This document shows positions 14,651 to 22,023 of a stretch of DNA of 40,884 nucleotides, one piece after another; the first letter of the stretch is position 1; each line of letters opens with the position of its first letter. A model generated the notes under the pieces. It did no database searches, was not told where the DNA came from, and saw nothing but the letters and a program-made list of their open reading frames with translations. Made by a program: the position numbers and the translations under genes. Source of the DNA: Microbispora hainanensis (GTDB taxonomy: Bacteria; Actinomycetota; Actinomycetes; Streptosporangiales; Streptosporangiaceae); NCBI RefSeq assembly GCF_006874475.1, contig NZ_VIRM01000069.1:1-40884 (forward strand), in the 5' to 3' direction.

Positions 14651-15402
14651 GCGCAGAGCAGGCGGTTGTCGCCGCGCTGCCAGAGGGTCCCGATCTCGGC
14701 GAAGCCCGCCGCCCGGAGGGCCTCGACGTGGGTGGACAGATGGAGCGACTCCGAGCCGTGGTGTGCCGCGGTGGCCGGCCGGGGCGCCGCGACACCGGCG
14801 AGCTCGGGGTCGGCGGCGATGGCATCCCACCACTGACGCCAGTCCTCCGGACGGCCCTCGGCGAAGCGCCGCCGCTCCTCGCTCTCGTGCACGGCCCGCT
14901 CCAGCCGGGCCAGCGTCGGCGAGGTGTCCTCGGAGCTGAAGTGGTCGCCGTTGAGGAACAGCCCGCCTGGCCGCAGCACGGTCGCGAGCTCGGCGTACAC
15001 GGCTCGCAGATGGGGCTCGGCCAGCCAGTGCAACGCGGTCGTGCTCACCGCCGCGTCCGCCGGGCGGTCGAGGCCGAGCGCCTCACTCCATCCCGGCTCA
15101 CGCAGGTCCAGGTCGGCGAGGCGCAGGCCGTCACGGTCGCCGTACGCCGCCTGGGCGAGCGACAGCAAGAGGGGATCGGCGTCGACCGCGACGACCGTGG
15201 CGCGGGGAAGACGGTCGAGCAGACGGGCCGAGAGCGAGCCGGGGCCGCAGCCGAGGTCGATCACCAGGGGGTCCGGACGGCCGGCGCCCGCCTCGACGGC
15301 GTCGATCAGCGCGGTGAAGCGCTCCTCCCGGTCAGGAAGGTAGCCCTCCTGCTGGCGGTCCCAACGGTCGATCCACCGGGTGGCCACGTCGGTTGTGATC
15401 AT
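14638..15402 (-). CDS. class I SAM-dependent methyltransferase
   Basis: A 254-residue enzyme. The cofactor loop is 'LVIDLGCGPGSLSARLLDRLP' (about residues 47-67, quoted in part), followed by 'VVAVDADPLLLSLAQAAYGD', 'DAAVSTTALHWLAEPHL' and 'LRPGGLFLNGDHF'. This resembles the trans-aconitate methyltransferase-like or Tam-type group; substrate unknown. Start at ATG 15402 with a purine-rich AAGGAG site seven bases upstream. It is divergent from a CGNR zinc-finger regulator, with a perfect 9-bp inverted repeat between them. The last three codons and the stop form the first unit of a 16-bp repeat. Confidence 0.88.
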   Translation of the reverse strand: MITTDVATRWIDRWDRQQEGYLPDREERFTALIDAVEAGAGRPDPLVIDLGCGPGSLSARLLDRLPRATVVAVDADPLLLSLAQAAYGDRDGLRLADLDLREPGWSEALGLDRPADAAVSTTALHWLAEPHLRAVYAELATVLRPGGLFLNGDHFSSEDTSPTLARLERAVHESEERRRFAEGRPEDWRQWWDAIAADPELAGVAAPRPATAAHHGSESLHLSTHVEALRAAGFAEIGTLWQRGDNRLLCAVRP

Positions 15403-15411
15403 GCCGTCTCC

Positions 15412-15468
15412 TTGTAACTGGCGTGTATCCTTTCGGCAGTTACAACGTAGAACGCAAGGGCGTAACTG
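15412..15468. promoter_or_regulatory. operator region: 9-bp inverted repeat plus a third half-site
   Basis: TTGTAACTG (15412-15420) faces CAGTTACAA (15437-15445) perfectly across 16 bases, and a third GTAACTG lies at 15462-15468. All three lie in the 71-bp gap between the methyltransferase start (15402) and the CGNR regulator start (15474). The arms overlap the likely ribosome site of the methyltransferase gene. Confidence 0.75.
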
Positions 15469-15473
15469 GTCAA

Positions 15474-16043
15474 GTGAACTTCAACAGTCACACTGATGCC
15501 GTAGTGGGCATCGCGGTCGGCCTGGTCAACGCGCTGACCGAGGGAGAGGCGCGGGGCCGGCCGTACGCGCCGCCGACGGGTGAGGCACGGGCCGCCGCGG
15601 TCGGCGACGTCCTCGCGACCGGCGACAGGCGGGCGCCAGAGGTCTCCGAGGCGGAGGCGGACGCGCTCACGGAGATCGCGGGGCGGCTGCGTGGCGTGTT
15701 CGAGGCCGTGACGCGTGGCGACGTGGACGCGGCGGCGCTCGCCGTGAACGGCCTGCTGGCCGAGACGGACGCCCGCCCGCACCTCGACCGGCACGACGGG
15801 GAGCCCTGGCACCTGCACTTCCACGGCGCGGGCGGCACCCTGGCCGGCAACTACGCGGCGGGTTGCGCGACGGGCCTGGCCGTCGTGCTCGGCAGCGAGC
15901 TGCACGACCGGCTCGGCGTGTGCACCGCGCCGCACTGCGACCGCGTATATGTGGACACCTCCCGCAACGGCACCCGCCGCTTCTGCTCCACGGCCTGCCA
16001 GAACCGGGTCAAGACGGCCGCCTTCCGGGCGCGCGGCACCTGA
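15474..16043 (+). CDS. CGNR zinc-finger / ABATE-domain transcriptional regulator
   Basis: A 189-residue protein. The N-terminal 130 residues match the ABATE domain ('GIAVGLVNALTEGE', 'LTEIAGRLRGVFEAV', 'WHLHFHG', 'GCATGLAVVL'), thought to bind a small ligand. The C-terminus is a treble-clef zinc finger: 'GVCTAPHCDRVYVDTSRNGTRRFCSTACQNRVKTAAFRAR', with four cysteines at C-x4-C and C-x3-C; the family name motif CGNR is CQNR here. The GTG at 15474 is chosen because in-frame sequence before it runs through the operator region. Divergent from a methyltransferase gene, which is the probable target. It contains no other enzyme domain. Confidence 0.88.
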   Translation: MNFNSHTDAVVGIAVGLVNALTEGEARGRPYAPPTGEARAAAVGDVLATGDRRAPEVSEAEADALTEIAGRLRGVFEAVTRGDVDAAALAVNGLLAETDARPHLDRHDGEPWHLHFHGAGGTLAGNYAAGCATGLAVVLGSELHDRLGVCTAPHCDRVYVDTSRNGTRRFCSTACQNRVKTAAFRARGT

Positions 16044-16115
16044 CCGTCCGGGCCGCGAACGCCAGGTCCGATCGCCGCCGGACCTTCCGCCGCCGATCCC
16101 GGCATGCTCGAACCC

Positions 16116-16865
16116 ATGAACGAGATCAACGACATGAACGGCAAGGCAGCCCTGGTCACCGGGGGCGGACGGGGGATCGGCGCGGCGGTCGCGCTCAAGC
16201 TCGCCGAGCGCGGTGCGGACGTGGCGCTGACCTACGAGCGCGACGAGGACAGCGCGGCCTCCGTGGCCGAGAAGGTGAAAGGGATGGGCCGGCGGGCGCT
16301 GGTCATCCGGGCCGACAACGGCGACGCGGCGGCGGTCACCGCGGCCGTGGACGAGGCCGCCGCGGAGTTCGGCCGCCTCGACGTCCTCGTGAACAACGCG
16401 GCGGTCTTCCACGTCGCGCCGATCGAGGACCTGACGCCGGAGGACGTCGACCGTACGCTCGCGGCCAACGTGCGCGGGCCGTTCCTGGCCGCGCGGGCGG
16501 CGGCGGGGCACATGTCCGAGGGCGGCCGGATCATCACCATCGGCAGCAACATGGCCGAGCGGGCCGTCTTCCCGGGCTTCGCCCTGTACGCGATGAGCAA
16601 GACGGCCATGACCGGAATGACCAAGGGGCTCGCCCGCGACCTCGGGCCGCGCGGCATCACGGTCAACCTCGTCAACCCCGGCCCGACCGACACCGCCTCG
16701 AACCCGGCGGACAGCCCCATGGCGGACACGATCCGGGGCCTGACGGTCCTCGGCCGCTACGCCGAGCCGGAGGACATCGCCGAAACCGTGGCCCATCTGG
16801 CGGGCGACGGCGGGCGCTACATCACCGGAGCGACGATCAACGTGGACGGCGGCTGGGCCGTCTGA
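16116..16865 (+). CDS. short-chain dehydrogenase/reductase (FabG-like)
   Basis: A 249-residue classical SDR. Signatures are 'AALVTGGGRGIGAAVALKLAERGADVALTYERDEDSA' (cofactor loop at the start), 'LDVLVNNAAVFHVAPIEDL', 'GRIITIGSNMAERAVFPGFALYAMSKTAMTGMTKGLARDLGPRGITVNLVNPGPTDT' with the Tyr-x3-Lys pair, and 'ITGATINVDGGWAV', quoted in parts. Catalytic Ser is in 'ITIGSNMAE'. Residues after the second strand ('TYER') suggest NADP(H). Start is uncertain among ATGs at 16104, 16116 and 16134; none has a strong ribosome site. It follows the CGNR gene by about 70 bp on the same strand and may share its transcript. Confidence 0.9.
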   Translation: MNEINDMNGKAALVTGGGRGIGAAVALKLAERGADVALTYERDEDSAASVAEKVKGMGRRALVIRADNGDAAAVTAAVDEAAAEFGRLDVLVNNAAVFHVAPIEDLTPEDVDRTLAANVRGPFLAARAAAGHMSEGGRIITIGSNMAERAVFPGFALYAMSKTAMTGMTKGLARDLGPRGITVNLVNPGPTDTASNPADSPMADTIRGLTVLGRYAEPEDIAETVAHLAGDGGRYITGATINVDGGWAV

Positions 16866-16900
16866 CACCCGCGCCAGCACGTCCCCCGAGCGCACCGCCC

Positions 16901-16919
16901 GGCCGGACGCCGTCCGGCC
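16901..16919. terminator. strong hairpin between convergent SDR and PP2C genes
   Basis: GGCCGGAC (16901-16908), loop GCC, GTCCGGCC (16912-16919): a perfect 8-bp stem, followed by three CCCCGG-type repeats. No T tract. Confidence 0.6.
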
Positions 16920-17025
16920 CCGGCCCCGGCCCCGGCACCGTCCGGCCGCATCCTCCGATTGCGCCTTCCCGGCTGGGCCCTCCGGCCGTGCCGCGGATTT
17001 CTGACGGCCGCAAGACGGGGGAGGG

Positions 17026-17760
17026 TCAGGCGTCGGCGGCGTCGACGTCGGCGACCACGCAGGAGATGTTGTCGGGGCCGCCGCCCTCGTTGGCCAGCTC
17101 GATGAGCCGGTGGACCGTCTCCTGCGGATCGGCCACGGTGGTGAGCACGTGGTGCAGCGCCTCGGGTTCGAGCACGGAGGTGAGCCCGTCGGAGCACAGC
17201 AGATAGCGGTCGCCCGGGTACGCCTCGCGCAGCGACAGGTCCGGCTCGGCCAGGCCGCTCGTCTCCAGCGCCCGCAGCAGCAGGGAGCGGCGCGGATGGC
17301 GGGCGGCCTGGTCGGGGCTCATGCGCCCGTCGTCCACCAGCGACTGCACCAGGGTGTGGTCGCGCGTGATCTGGTAGAGCGCGCCGTCGCGCAGCATGTA
17401 GGCCCGCGAGTCGCCCACGTGGGCCAGGGCGAACTTCCCGTGGCCGTCCCACAGCATCGCGGTGATCGTGGTGCCCATCCGCTCAAGTGCCGGGTCCTGC
17501 GCGGCGAGGTCGCCCAGGTGCTGCCCCGCCTCCCGTACGGCGTCCGCGAGGGCGGCGGCGACGTCGGCGGGAGCCGGGCAATCCTCCAGCTTGGCCAGTG
17601 TGGAGATGACGGCCGCGCTGGCGACCTCGCCGTGTCCGTGTCCGCCCATCCCGTCGGCGATGGCGAGCAGGCGCTCGCCGGCGTGCACCGAATCTTCGTT
17701 GTTGGCACGCGAGCGCCCGACGTCCGATCCCGCGGCGTACCGAATACGGTTGTGCGTCAT
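17026..17760 (-). CDS. PP2C-family Ser/Thr protein phosphatase
   Basis: A 244-residue soluble PPM/PP2C phosphatase. Metal-binding motifs are visible: 'GSDVGRSRANNEDS' (residues 11-24), 'AIADGMGGHGHGEVAS' (34-49), 'FALAHVGDSRAYMLRDGAL', 'LLCSDGLTSVLEPEAL' and the C-terminal 'EGGGPDNISCVVADV'. It dephosphorylates Ser/Thr residues and normally opposes Hanks-type kinases; one such kinase lies at 20014-20916. There is no membrane segment or sensor domain. No ribosome site precedes the ATG, and a TTGTGA-17-TTTACT promoter-like pair ends seven bases before it, so the mRNA is probably leaderless. It is divergent from a DNA methylase gene, the two starts being only 58 bp apart. Confidence 0.93.
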   Translation of the reverse strand: MTHNRIRYAAGSDVGRSRANNEDSVHAGERLLAIADGMGGHGHGEVASAAVISTLAKLEDCPAPADVAAALADAVREAGQHLGDLAAQDPALERMGTTITAMLWDGHGKFALAHVGDSRAYMLRDGALYQITRDHTLVQSLVDDGRMSPDQAARHPRRSLLLRALETSGLAEPDLSLREAYPGDRYLLCSDGLTSVLEPEALHHVLTTVADPQETVHRLIELANEGGGPDNISCVVADVDAADA

Positions 17761-17780
17761 GGTTTTGAGTAAACCATTGG

Positions 17781-17811
17781 TTGAGTCACTTCACAAGCAC
17801 AGTGCTAGGCT
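17781..17811 (+). promoter_or_regulatory. divergent promoter region with central dyad, PP2C / DNA methylase
   Basis: On the plus strand TTGAGT (17781-17786) and TAGGCT (17806-17811) are 19 bp apart, and the methylase ATG follows the -10 box by seven bases, which predicts a leaderless message. The palindrome AGCAC-A-GTGCT (17796-17806) lies between the boxes and also overlaps the -35 area of the phosphatase promoter on the minus strand. Confidence 0.5.
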
Positions 17812-17818
17812 CGTGTTC

Positions 17819-19903
17819 ATGAGCCACGACGCCCAGGCGGACAACACGGCGGACACGACCGCGCGCCCGGCCGCCGCGAGCCCGCTCGAGGCCGCCGTCG
17901 AGGCGGCGGTCGAAGCGACCGTGAACGCGGGCGACATCGCCCGGCTCGCCGACGTCGGCAGGGCCGCGGTCAGCAACTGGCGCCGCCGCTACGAGGACTT
18001 CCCCCAGCCGGTCGGAGGTACCGCCTCCAGCCCGCTTTTCTCGCTTCCCGAGGTGGAGGCGTGGCTGCGCAGGAACGGCAAGTCGTTCGAGGTGTCCCAG
18101 GGCGACCGCGTCTGGCAGCGGCTGCGCGCGTCCGCCGACGACCTGCGCCTGGGCGAGGTGCTGGGGGAGGTCGGGGCGTTCCTGCTCTACACGGTCCGCG
18201 ACCCCGACGGCTGGAAGCTGCTGTCCGCCGCCCCCGACCTCGCCGTACGGCTCCCGCGTGCGGTGGCGGAGGCGACCGCCGACCTGCCCCCGCGCCCGGG
18301 GGACGTGTCGCAGGTCGAGCCCGGCCTGCTCCGGCTGGTCGCCGGGATGGCCGAGCGGAGCGGCGCGGCCGGCGCGTTCGAGTTCCTCTGCGAGCGATAC
18401 GCCGAGGCGCACAGCCGCAGACTGGCGCTGACCCGGCCCGACGTGGCCGCCCTGATGACCCGGCTGGCCTGCCCGGGGGCGCACACGGTGCTCGACCCCG
18501 CGTGCGGCATGGGCACGCTCCTGCTGGCCGCCGGAGCCGCTGGGACCACGGCGGCGGCGGGCGACGTGCGCCTGCTGGGCCAGGACGCCAACGAGACGGT
18601 GGCGCTGCTCGCGGCGCTGCGGCTGCTGCTGCGCGGCCGGGACGCCCGGGTCGTCCCGGGGGACGCGCTGCGGAACGACGCGTTCCCGCCCGGCCCGCCG
18701 CCGGACACGCTCGCCGGCGCGCTCGCGGACGCGGTGGTGTGCGACCCGCCGTTCAACGAGCGGGCGTGGGGCCACGAGGACCTGGTCGGCGATCCGCGCT
18801 GGCAGTACGGCATGCCCCCGCGCGGCGAGTCGGAGCTGGCCTGGGTGCAGCACTGCCTCGCCCACGTGCGGCCCGGCGGGCTGGTGGCCATCCTGATGCC
18901 GGGCGCCGCGGCGAGCCGCCGCCCGGGACGCCGCATCCGGGCGAACCTGCTGCGGACGGGCGCGCTGCGCGCGGTCCTCACACTGATGCCCGGGGGCCCC
19001 GACCTGTGGCTGCTGCGCCGCCCGGAGCCCGGGGAACGGCAGCCGGGCGCGATCCTCGTGGCCGACGCGGGAGACGACCCGGCCTCTGTCGAAGCGGCCT
19101 GGCGGGCCCACCTCGCGCAGACCGAGCTCCCGCCCGGCTGCCGTACGGTCAGGATCATCGACATCCTCGACGACGAGGTGGACGTGAGCCCGGCGCGGCA
19201 CCTCTCGCCCCGGGCCGACACGCGGGGCTTTCCCACGGCCGGTGCGCGCTTCCGGGAGGCGGTCGCGGCGCTGGCCGACGGCATGCCCGACCTGGAGGTG
19301 CTCACCGGCGGCGCGGCGGGCTGGGACGTGTCGTGGGCGACGGTGGCCGAGATGGCAAGGGCCGGGCTGGTCACCATCAGGCACTCGACGATGCGTGGGC
19401 TGCCCGCCGACGTTCCCGGCGGAGAGGCGGCCGAGGAGGAAGCACCCGAGGGCTTGGTGCCGGTGCTGACGGCCGACGACATCGCGGCCGGGACGGCGCC
19501 GTCGCGGCGGATTCCACGCGCCTCCGGCCTGCTCGCCGTACGGCCGGGCGACGTCGTCGCGTCGGCCGTCACCGCCCGGGTGGTCGTGGGGGAGGGGGCG
19601 GTTTTGGGCCCCCATCTCAGCCTTTTCCGCGTCGATCCCGGCAAGGTGGATCCCGAGTTCCTCGCCGGGTTCCTGCGCTACGCCGCGGGCGGCGGCCGGC
19701 CGCACCTCGGCAGCAGCCGCGTGGAGGCGCGCCGGGCCCGTGTGCCCCAGCTCCCCCTGGCCGTCCAGCGGACGTACGGCACGGCCTTCCGGCGGCTGCT
19801 CGCGCTGGAGGACGGCCTGCGCGAGGTGGCCGCGGCGGGTGAGGCGTTCGCGCGGCTCGGCGTCGAGGGCCTGATCGACGGACGCCTCCGCCCCCGTGGG
19901 TGA
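17819..19903 (+). CDS. N6-adenine DNA methylase with N-terminal HTH and C-terminal specificity-like region
   Basis: A 694-residue protein. Residues 35-62 form a helix-turn-helix ('NAGDIARLADVGRAAVSNWRRR'-type, with 'VSNWRRRYEDFPQP'). Residues about 190-400 are a type I-like gamma methylase: 'RRLALTRPDVAALMTRLA', SAM motif I 'DPACGMGTLLLAA' (226-238), then 'GQDANE', motif IV 'CDPPFNE' (308-314; NPPF changed to DPPF) and 'HVRPGGLVAILMPGAAASRR'. Residues about 430-694 resemble a type I specificity region ending 'SSRVEARRARVPQLPLAVQRTYG'. So M and S functions are joined in one chain, as in type IIG or BREX PglX-like enzymes, but no nuclease motif or nuclease neighbour is seen; it looks like an orphan methylase. 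The ATG at 17819 fits a leaderless start. Divergent from a phosphatase and followed by a kinase. Confidence 0.88.
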   Translation: MSHDAQADNTADTTARPAAASPLEAAVEAAVEATVNAGDIARLADVGRAAVSNWRRRYEDFPQPVGGTASSPLFSLPEVEAWLRRNGKSFEVSQGDRVWQRLRASADDLRLGEVLGEVGAFLLYTVRDPDGWKLLSAAPDLAVRLPRAVAEATADLPPRPGDVSQVEPGLLRLVAGMAERSGAAGAFEFLCERYAEAHSRRLALTRPDVAALMTRLACPGAHTVLDPACGMGTLLLAAGAAGTTAAAGDVRLLGQDANETVALLAALRLLLRGRDARVVPGDALRNDAFPPGPPPDTLAGALADAVVCDPPFNERAWGHEDLVGDPRWQYGMPPRGESELAWVQHCLAHVRPGGLVAILMPGAAASRRPGRRIRANLLRTGALRAVLTLMPGGPDLWLLRRPEPGERQPGAILVADAGDDPASVEAAWRAHLAQTELPPGCRTVRIIDILDDEVDVSPARHLSPRADTRGFPTAGARFREAVAALADGMPDLEVLTGGAAGWDVSWATVAEMARAGLVTIRHSTMRGLPADVPGGEAAEEEAPEGLVPVLTADDIAAGTAPSRRIPRASGLLAVRPGDVVASAVTARVVVGEGAVLGPHLSLFRVDPGKVDPEFLAGFLRYAAGGGRPHLGSSRVEARRARVPQLPLAVQRTYGTAFRRLLALEDGLREVAAAGEAFARLGVEGLIDGRLRPRG

Positions 19904-20013
19904 CGCGGCCATCGGCTCCCCCGCGGAGACAGTCCTGTTCACCCCGTCACCGAGCCCGAGCATCGCGGACGGATCCGGTAGCTTTTTCCCCGAAAGGCCG
20001 ACGGGAGGGGCGC

Positions 20014-20916
20014 ATGGTCATCGGCGACCGGTATGAGCTGGACGACCTCCCTCTGGGGCAGGGCGGCATGGGCGCCGTTTACGGCGGGCATGATCGGCGG
20101 CTCGACCGCAAGGTGGCGGTGAAGTTCCTGCGGCTGCCCGACGGCCCTGACGAGGAGTTGCAACGCCGGTTCATCCGCGAGGCGCGGATCCTGGCGAAGC
20201 TCGATCATCCGGGCGCGCCCGTGCTCTACGACTTCGGCACCTACGAGCAGCGGCTCTTCCAGGTCATGCAGTTCATCGAGGGCGTGACGGTCGCCGACCT
20301 GCTGAGCGAGCACGGCCCGCTGCCGGTGCCGTGGGCCGCGGCCATCGCCGCGCAGGCGTGCGCCGTGCTGACCGCCGCGCACGAGCTGTCGATCTGCCAC
20401 CGGGACCTCAAGCCGACCAACCTCATGCTCTGCCCGGACGGCAGCGTGAAGCTGCTCGACTTCGGGCTCGCCATGCTGCGCGAGACGGACGTCGCGGGGA
20501 GGACGGCGCAGTTCACCCGGATCGGGCAGATCCTCGGCACCCCGGCGTACATGTCCCCCGAGCAGATCCAGCGGGGCGTCGCCGGGCCGAAGAGCGACCT
20601 CTACTCCCTCGGCTGCGTGCTGCACGAGATGCTGACCGGCGACCAGCTGTTCACCGGGCCCACGGAATACGCCGTGTTCGACAAGCAGGTGAAGGAGCAG
20701 CCGCCCCGGGTGCCGGGGGTCCCCGCGGAGCTGGACGGTCTCATCGCCGAGCTGCTGGAGAAGGACCCGGACAAACGGCCGCCCGACGCGCACACGCTGT
20801 TCGAGCGGCTGCAGCCGTTCGCGGTCGACCTGCCCCCGCTGCCCGGCTTCCTCAACCCGTCGTCGGTCCCCAGCCCCGGGCGCATGTACGCCCAGATGAT
20901 CGGCCGCGTCCGCTGA
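20014..20916 (+). CDS. soluble Hanks-type Ser/Thr protein kinase
   Basis: A 300-residue kinase. The glycine loop is 'GQGGMGAVYGG' (15-25), the ATP-anchoring Lys37 in 'VAVKFL', the catalytic loop 'HRDLKPTNLML' (129-139) and the DFG motif 149-151, followed by the activation segment 'GQILGTPAYMSPEQI' and 'SDLYSLGCVLHEMLTG'. The sequence ends some 30 residues after the catalytic domain; the transmembrane helix and PASTA or other sensor domain common in the family are missing, so this is a free catalytic domain. The ATG at 20014 has GGGAGGGG upstream. It lies 110 bp after the DNA methylase gene on the same strand, and the PP2C gene is just beyond that, so it may act on the methylase or on the nearby cell-elongation proteins; both ideas are inference. 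Confidence 0.94.
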   Translation: MVIGDRYELDDLPLGQGGMGAVYGGHDRRLDRKVAVKFLRLPDGPDEELQRRFIREARILAKLDHPGAPVLYDFGTYEQRLFQVMQFIEGVTVADLLSEHGPLPVPWAAAIAAQACAVLTAAHELSICHRDLKPTNLMLCPDGSVKLLDFGLAMLRETDVAGRTAQFTRIGQILGTPAYMSPEQIQRGVAGPKSDLYSLGCVLHEMLTGDQLFTGPTEYAVFDKQVKEQPPRVPGVPAELDGLIAELLEKDPDKRPPDAHTLFERLQPFAVDLPPLPGFLNPSSVPSPGRMYAQMIGRVR

Positions 20917-20940
20917 CCCGAGCCGCGTCTGCTGACCCGA
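20903..20940 (+). repeat. 19-bp tandem repeat spanning the kinase stop codon
   Basis: Two near-exact copies of GCCGCGTCCGCTGACCCGA (20903-20921, 20922-20940) and a partial third. TGA at 20914 is the stop; the next TGA, at 20933, is 19 bases on and in a different frame. Confidence 0.85.
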
Positions 20941-20964
20941 GCCGCGTCCGCCGGCCCCGGCGGG

Positions 20965-22008
20965 TCAGCCGCGCCAGGCCGTCAGGACCTCCTCGACCCG
21001 GGGGCGGATCCGCTCGCGGGCCGTCATCCGCGGCGTCCCGGCCATCAGCAGCGCGTCATAGTCGGTGTCCAGGTGGCGCACGCTCGCGATCACGGCGAGC
21101 GTGATGGCGTTCTCGTCCAGCGCCCGGGCGGCGGCGGTGCGGCCCACCCGCCCGCTCCCGCGTACGGCGGCGTGCGCGGCGATGGCCTCGGCCCGTTCGG
21201 CCGGGCAGCGGGGGAACAGACGGCGGATCTGCGCCGCCATCCGCGTCTGGAACTCGGCGTCCTCGCCGGCCCGGCGCTCGCGGTCGCGTTCGCGGCGGCG
21301 CAGCCGCGCCTCCTCGTCGGCCAGGCACTGCTCCTCGGCCCGCGTCAGCGCGTCCTCCTCGACCAGCACGCCGAGCCGTTCGTATCTCTTGCGCCGCCGG
21401 TTGAAGCGGACCACCACCGCCGACAACCCGCTCTCCTTCTTGGCGCGACGGCTCAGCGCCGCGTTCCCCGCCGGGAGGAAGCACAAGTGGTCCATGTCGG
21501 CGCAGGTCAGGCAGTGCGGCTGATCGTCCTCCATGATCAGGTAAGGCCCGGTGTCCCCGCACCCGGCACACGTCCAGGTGTCCAGCGGCGCCACGGCCAC
21601 GAGGTCGGGGGCCTTGCTCTGCCGTTCGGTGATCTGCCGCCGCCGGGCCTCGCTCAGCTCCGGCGACAGCCAGTGGACGCGGAAGGCGCGTTCCAGGTCG
21701 TCGTCGCCCGCCGCCGTGAAGCGCAGCGGCCGCCGGTCGCGGGTGCCCGCGGTGTAGGCCGCCTCGCTCTCCAGCAGGTTCCTGGACAGGGCCCACGCGC
21801 GCAGATGCGACAGCGCCTCCGCCATCCGGCCGGCGTCCACGGCGGCCAGCCGTTCCAGGTTGTCGGCGCGGCCCTGCCGCCAGGTCTCCACGTGGCGGTC
21901 GTGCAGCCACCGCAGGCCGGTGAGGACGTCGATCGGGGTCACATACTTCCGGGTGGCCAGGGCGATCTCCGCCGCCTGGGCGACCCGTCCGCCGAGCTTG
22001 CTGCGCAT
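20965..22008 (-). CDS. DUF2293-domain protein with zinc ribbon
   Basis: A 347-residue protein. A central zinc-ribbon-like segment ('TWTCAGCGDTGPYLIMED' then 'HCLTCADMDHLCFLPAG') has two CxxC pairs. A basic, Arg-rich helix lies at about 205-265. The C-terminal 85 residues match DUF2293: 'QIRRLFPRCPAERAEAIAAHAAVRGSGRVGRTAAARALDENAITLAVIASVRHLDTDYDALLM' in outline. The family is found widely in actinobacteria and some fungi with unknown function; a nucleic-acid-binding role is possible. The ATG at 22008 follows a GGAGG that nearly touches it. It starts 15 bp after the rodA stop on the same strand, so it is the last gene of the mre operon. Confidence 0.85.
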   Translation of the reverse strand: MRSKLGGRVAQAAEIALATRKYVTPIDVLTGLRWLHDRHVETWRQGRADNLERLAAVDAGRMAEALSHLRAWALSRNLLESEAAYTAGTRDRRPLRFTAAGDDDLERAFRVHWLSPELSEARRRQITERQSKAPDLVAVAPLDTWTCAGCGDTGPYLIMEDDQPHCLTCADMDHLCFLPAGNAALSRRAKKESGLSAVVVRFNRRRKRYERLGVLVEEDALTRAEEQCLADEEARLRRRERDRERRAGEDAEFQTRMAAQIRRLFPRCPAERAEAIAAHAAVRGSGRVGRTAAARALDENAITLAVIASVRHLDTDYDALLMAGTPRMTARERIRPRVEEVLTAWRG

Positions 22009-22023
22009 TCCTCCAAGACTGCC

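Noticed and set aside
17786..19963. Minus-strand frame of about 725 codons opposite the DNA methylase
   Set aside because: No domain, ribosome site or family pattern; third-position GC on the plus strand explains the absence of stops.
17026..20916. Complete BREX, Pgl or restriction-modification defence system
   Set aside because: Only methylase, kinase catalytic domain and phosphatase are present; no pglZ, brxC/L, nuclease or helicase is in the window.
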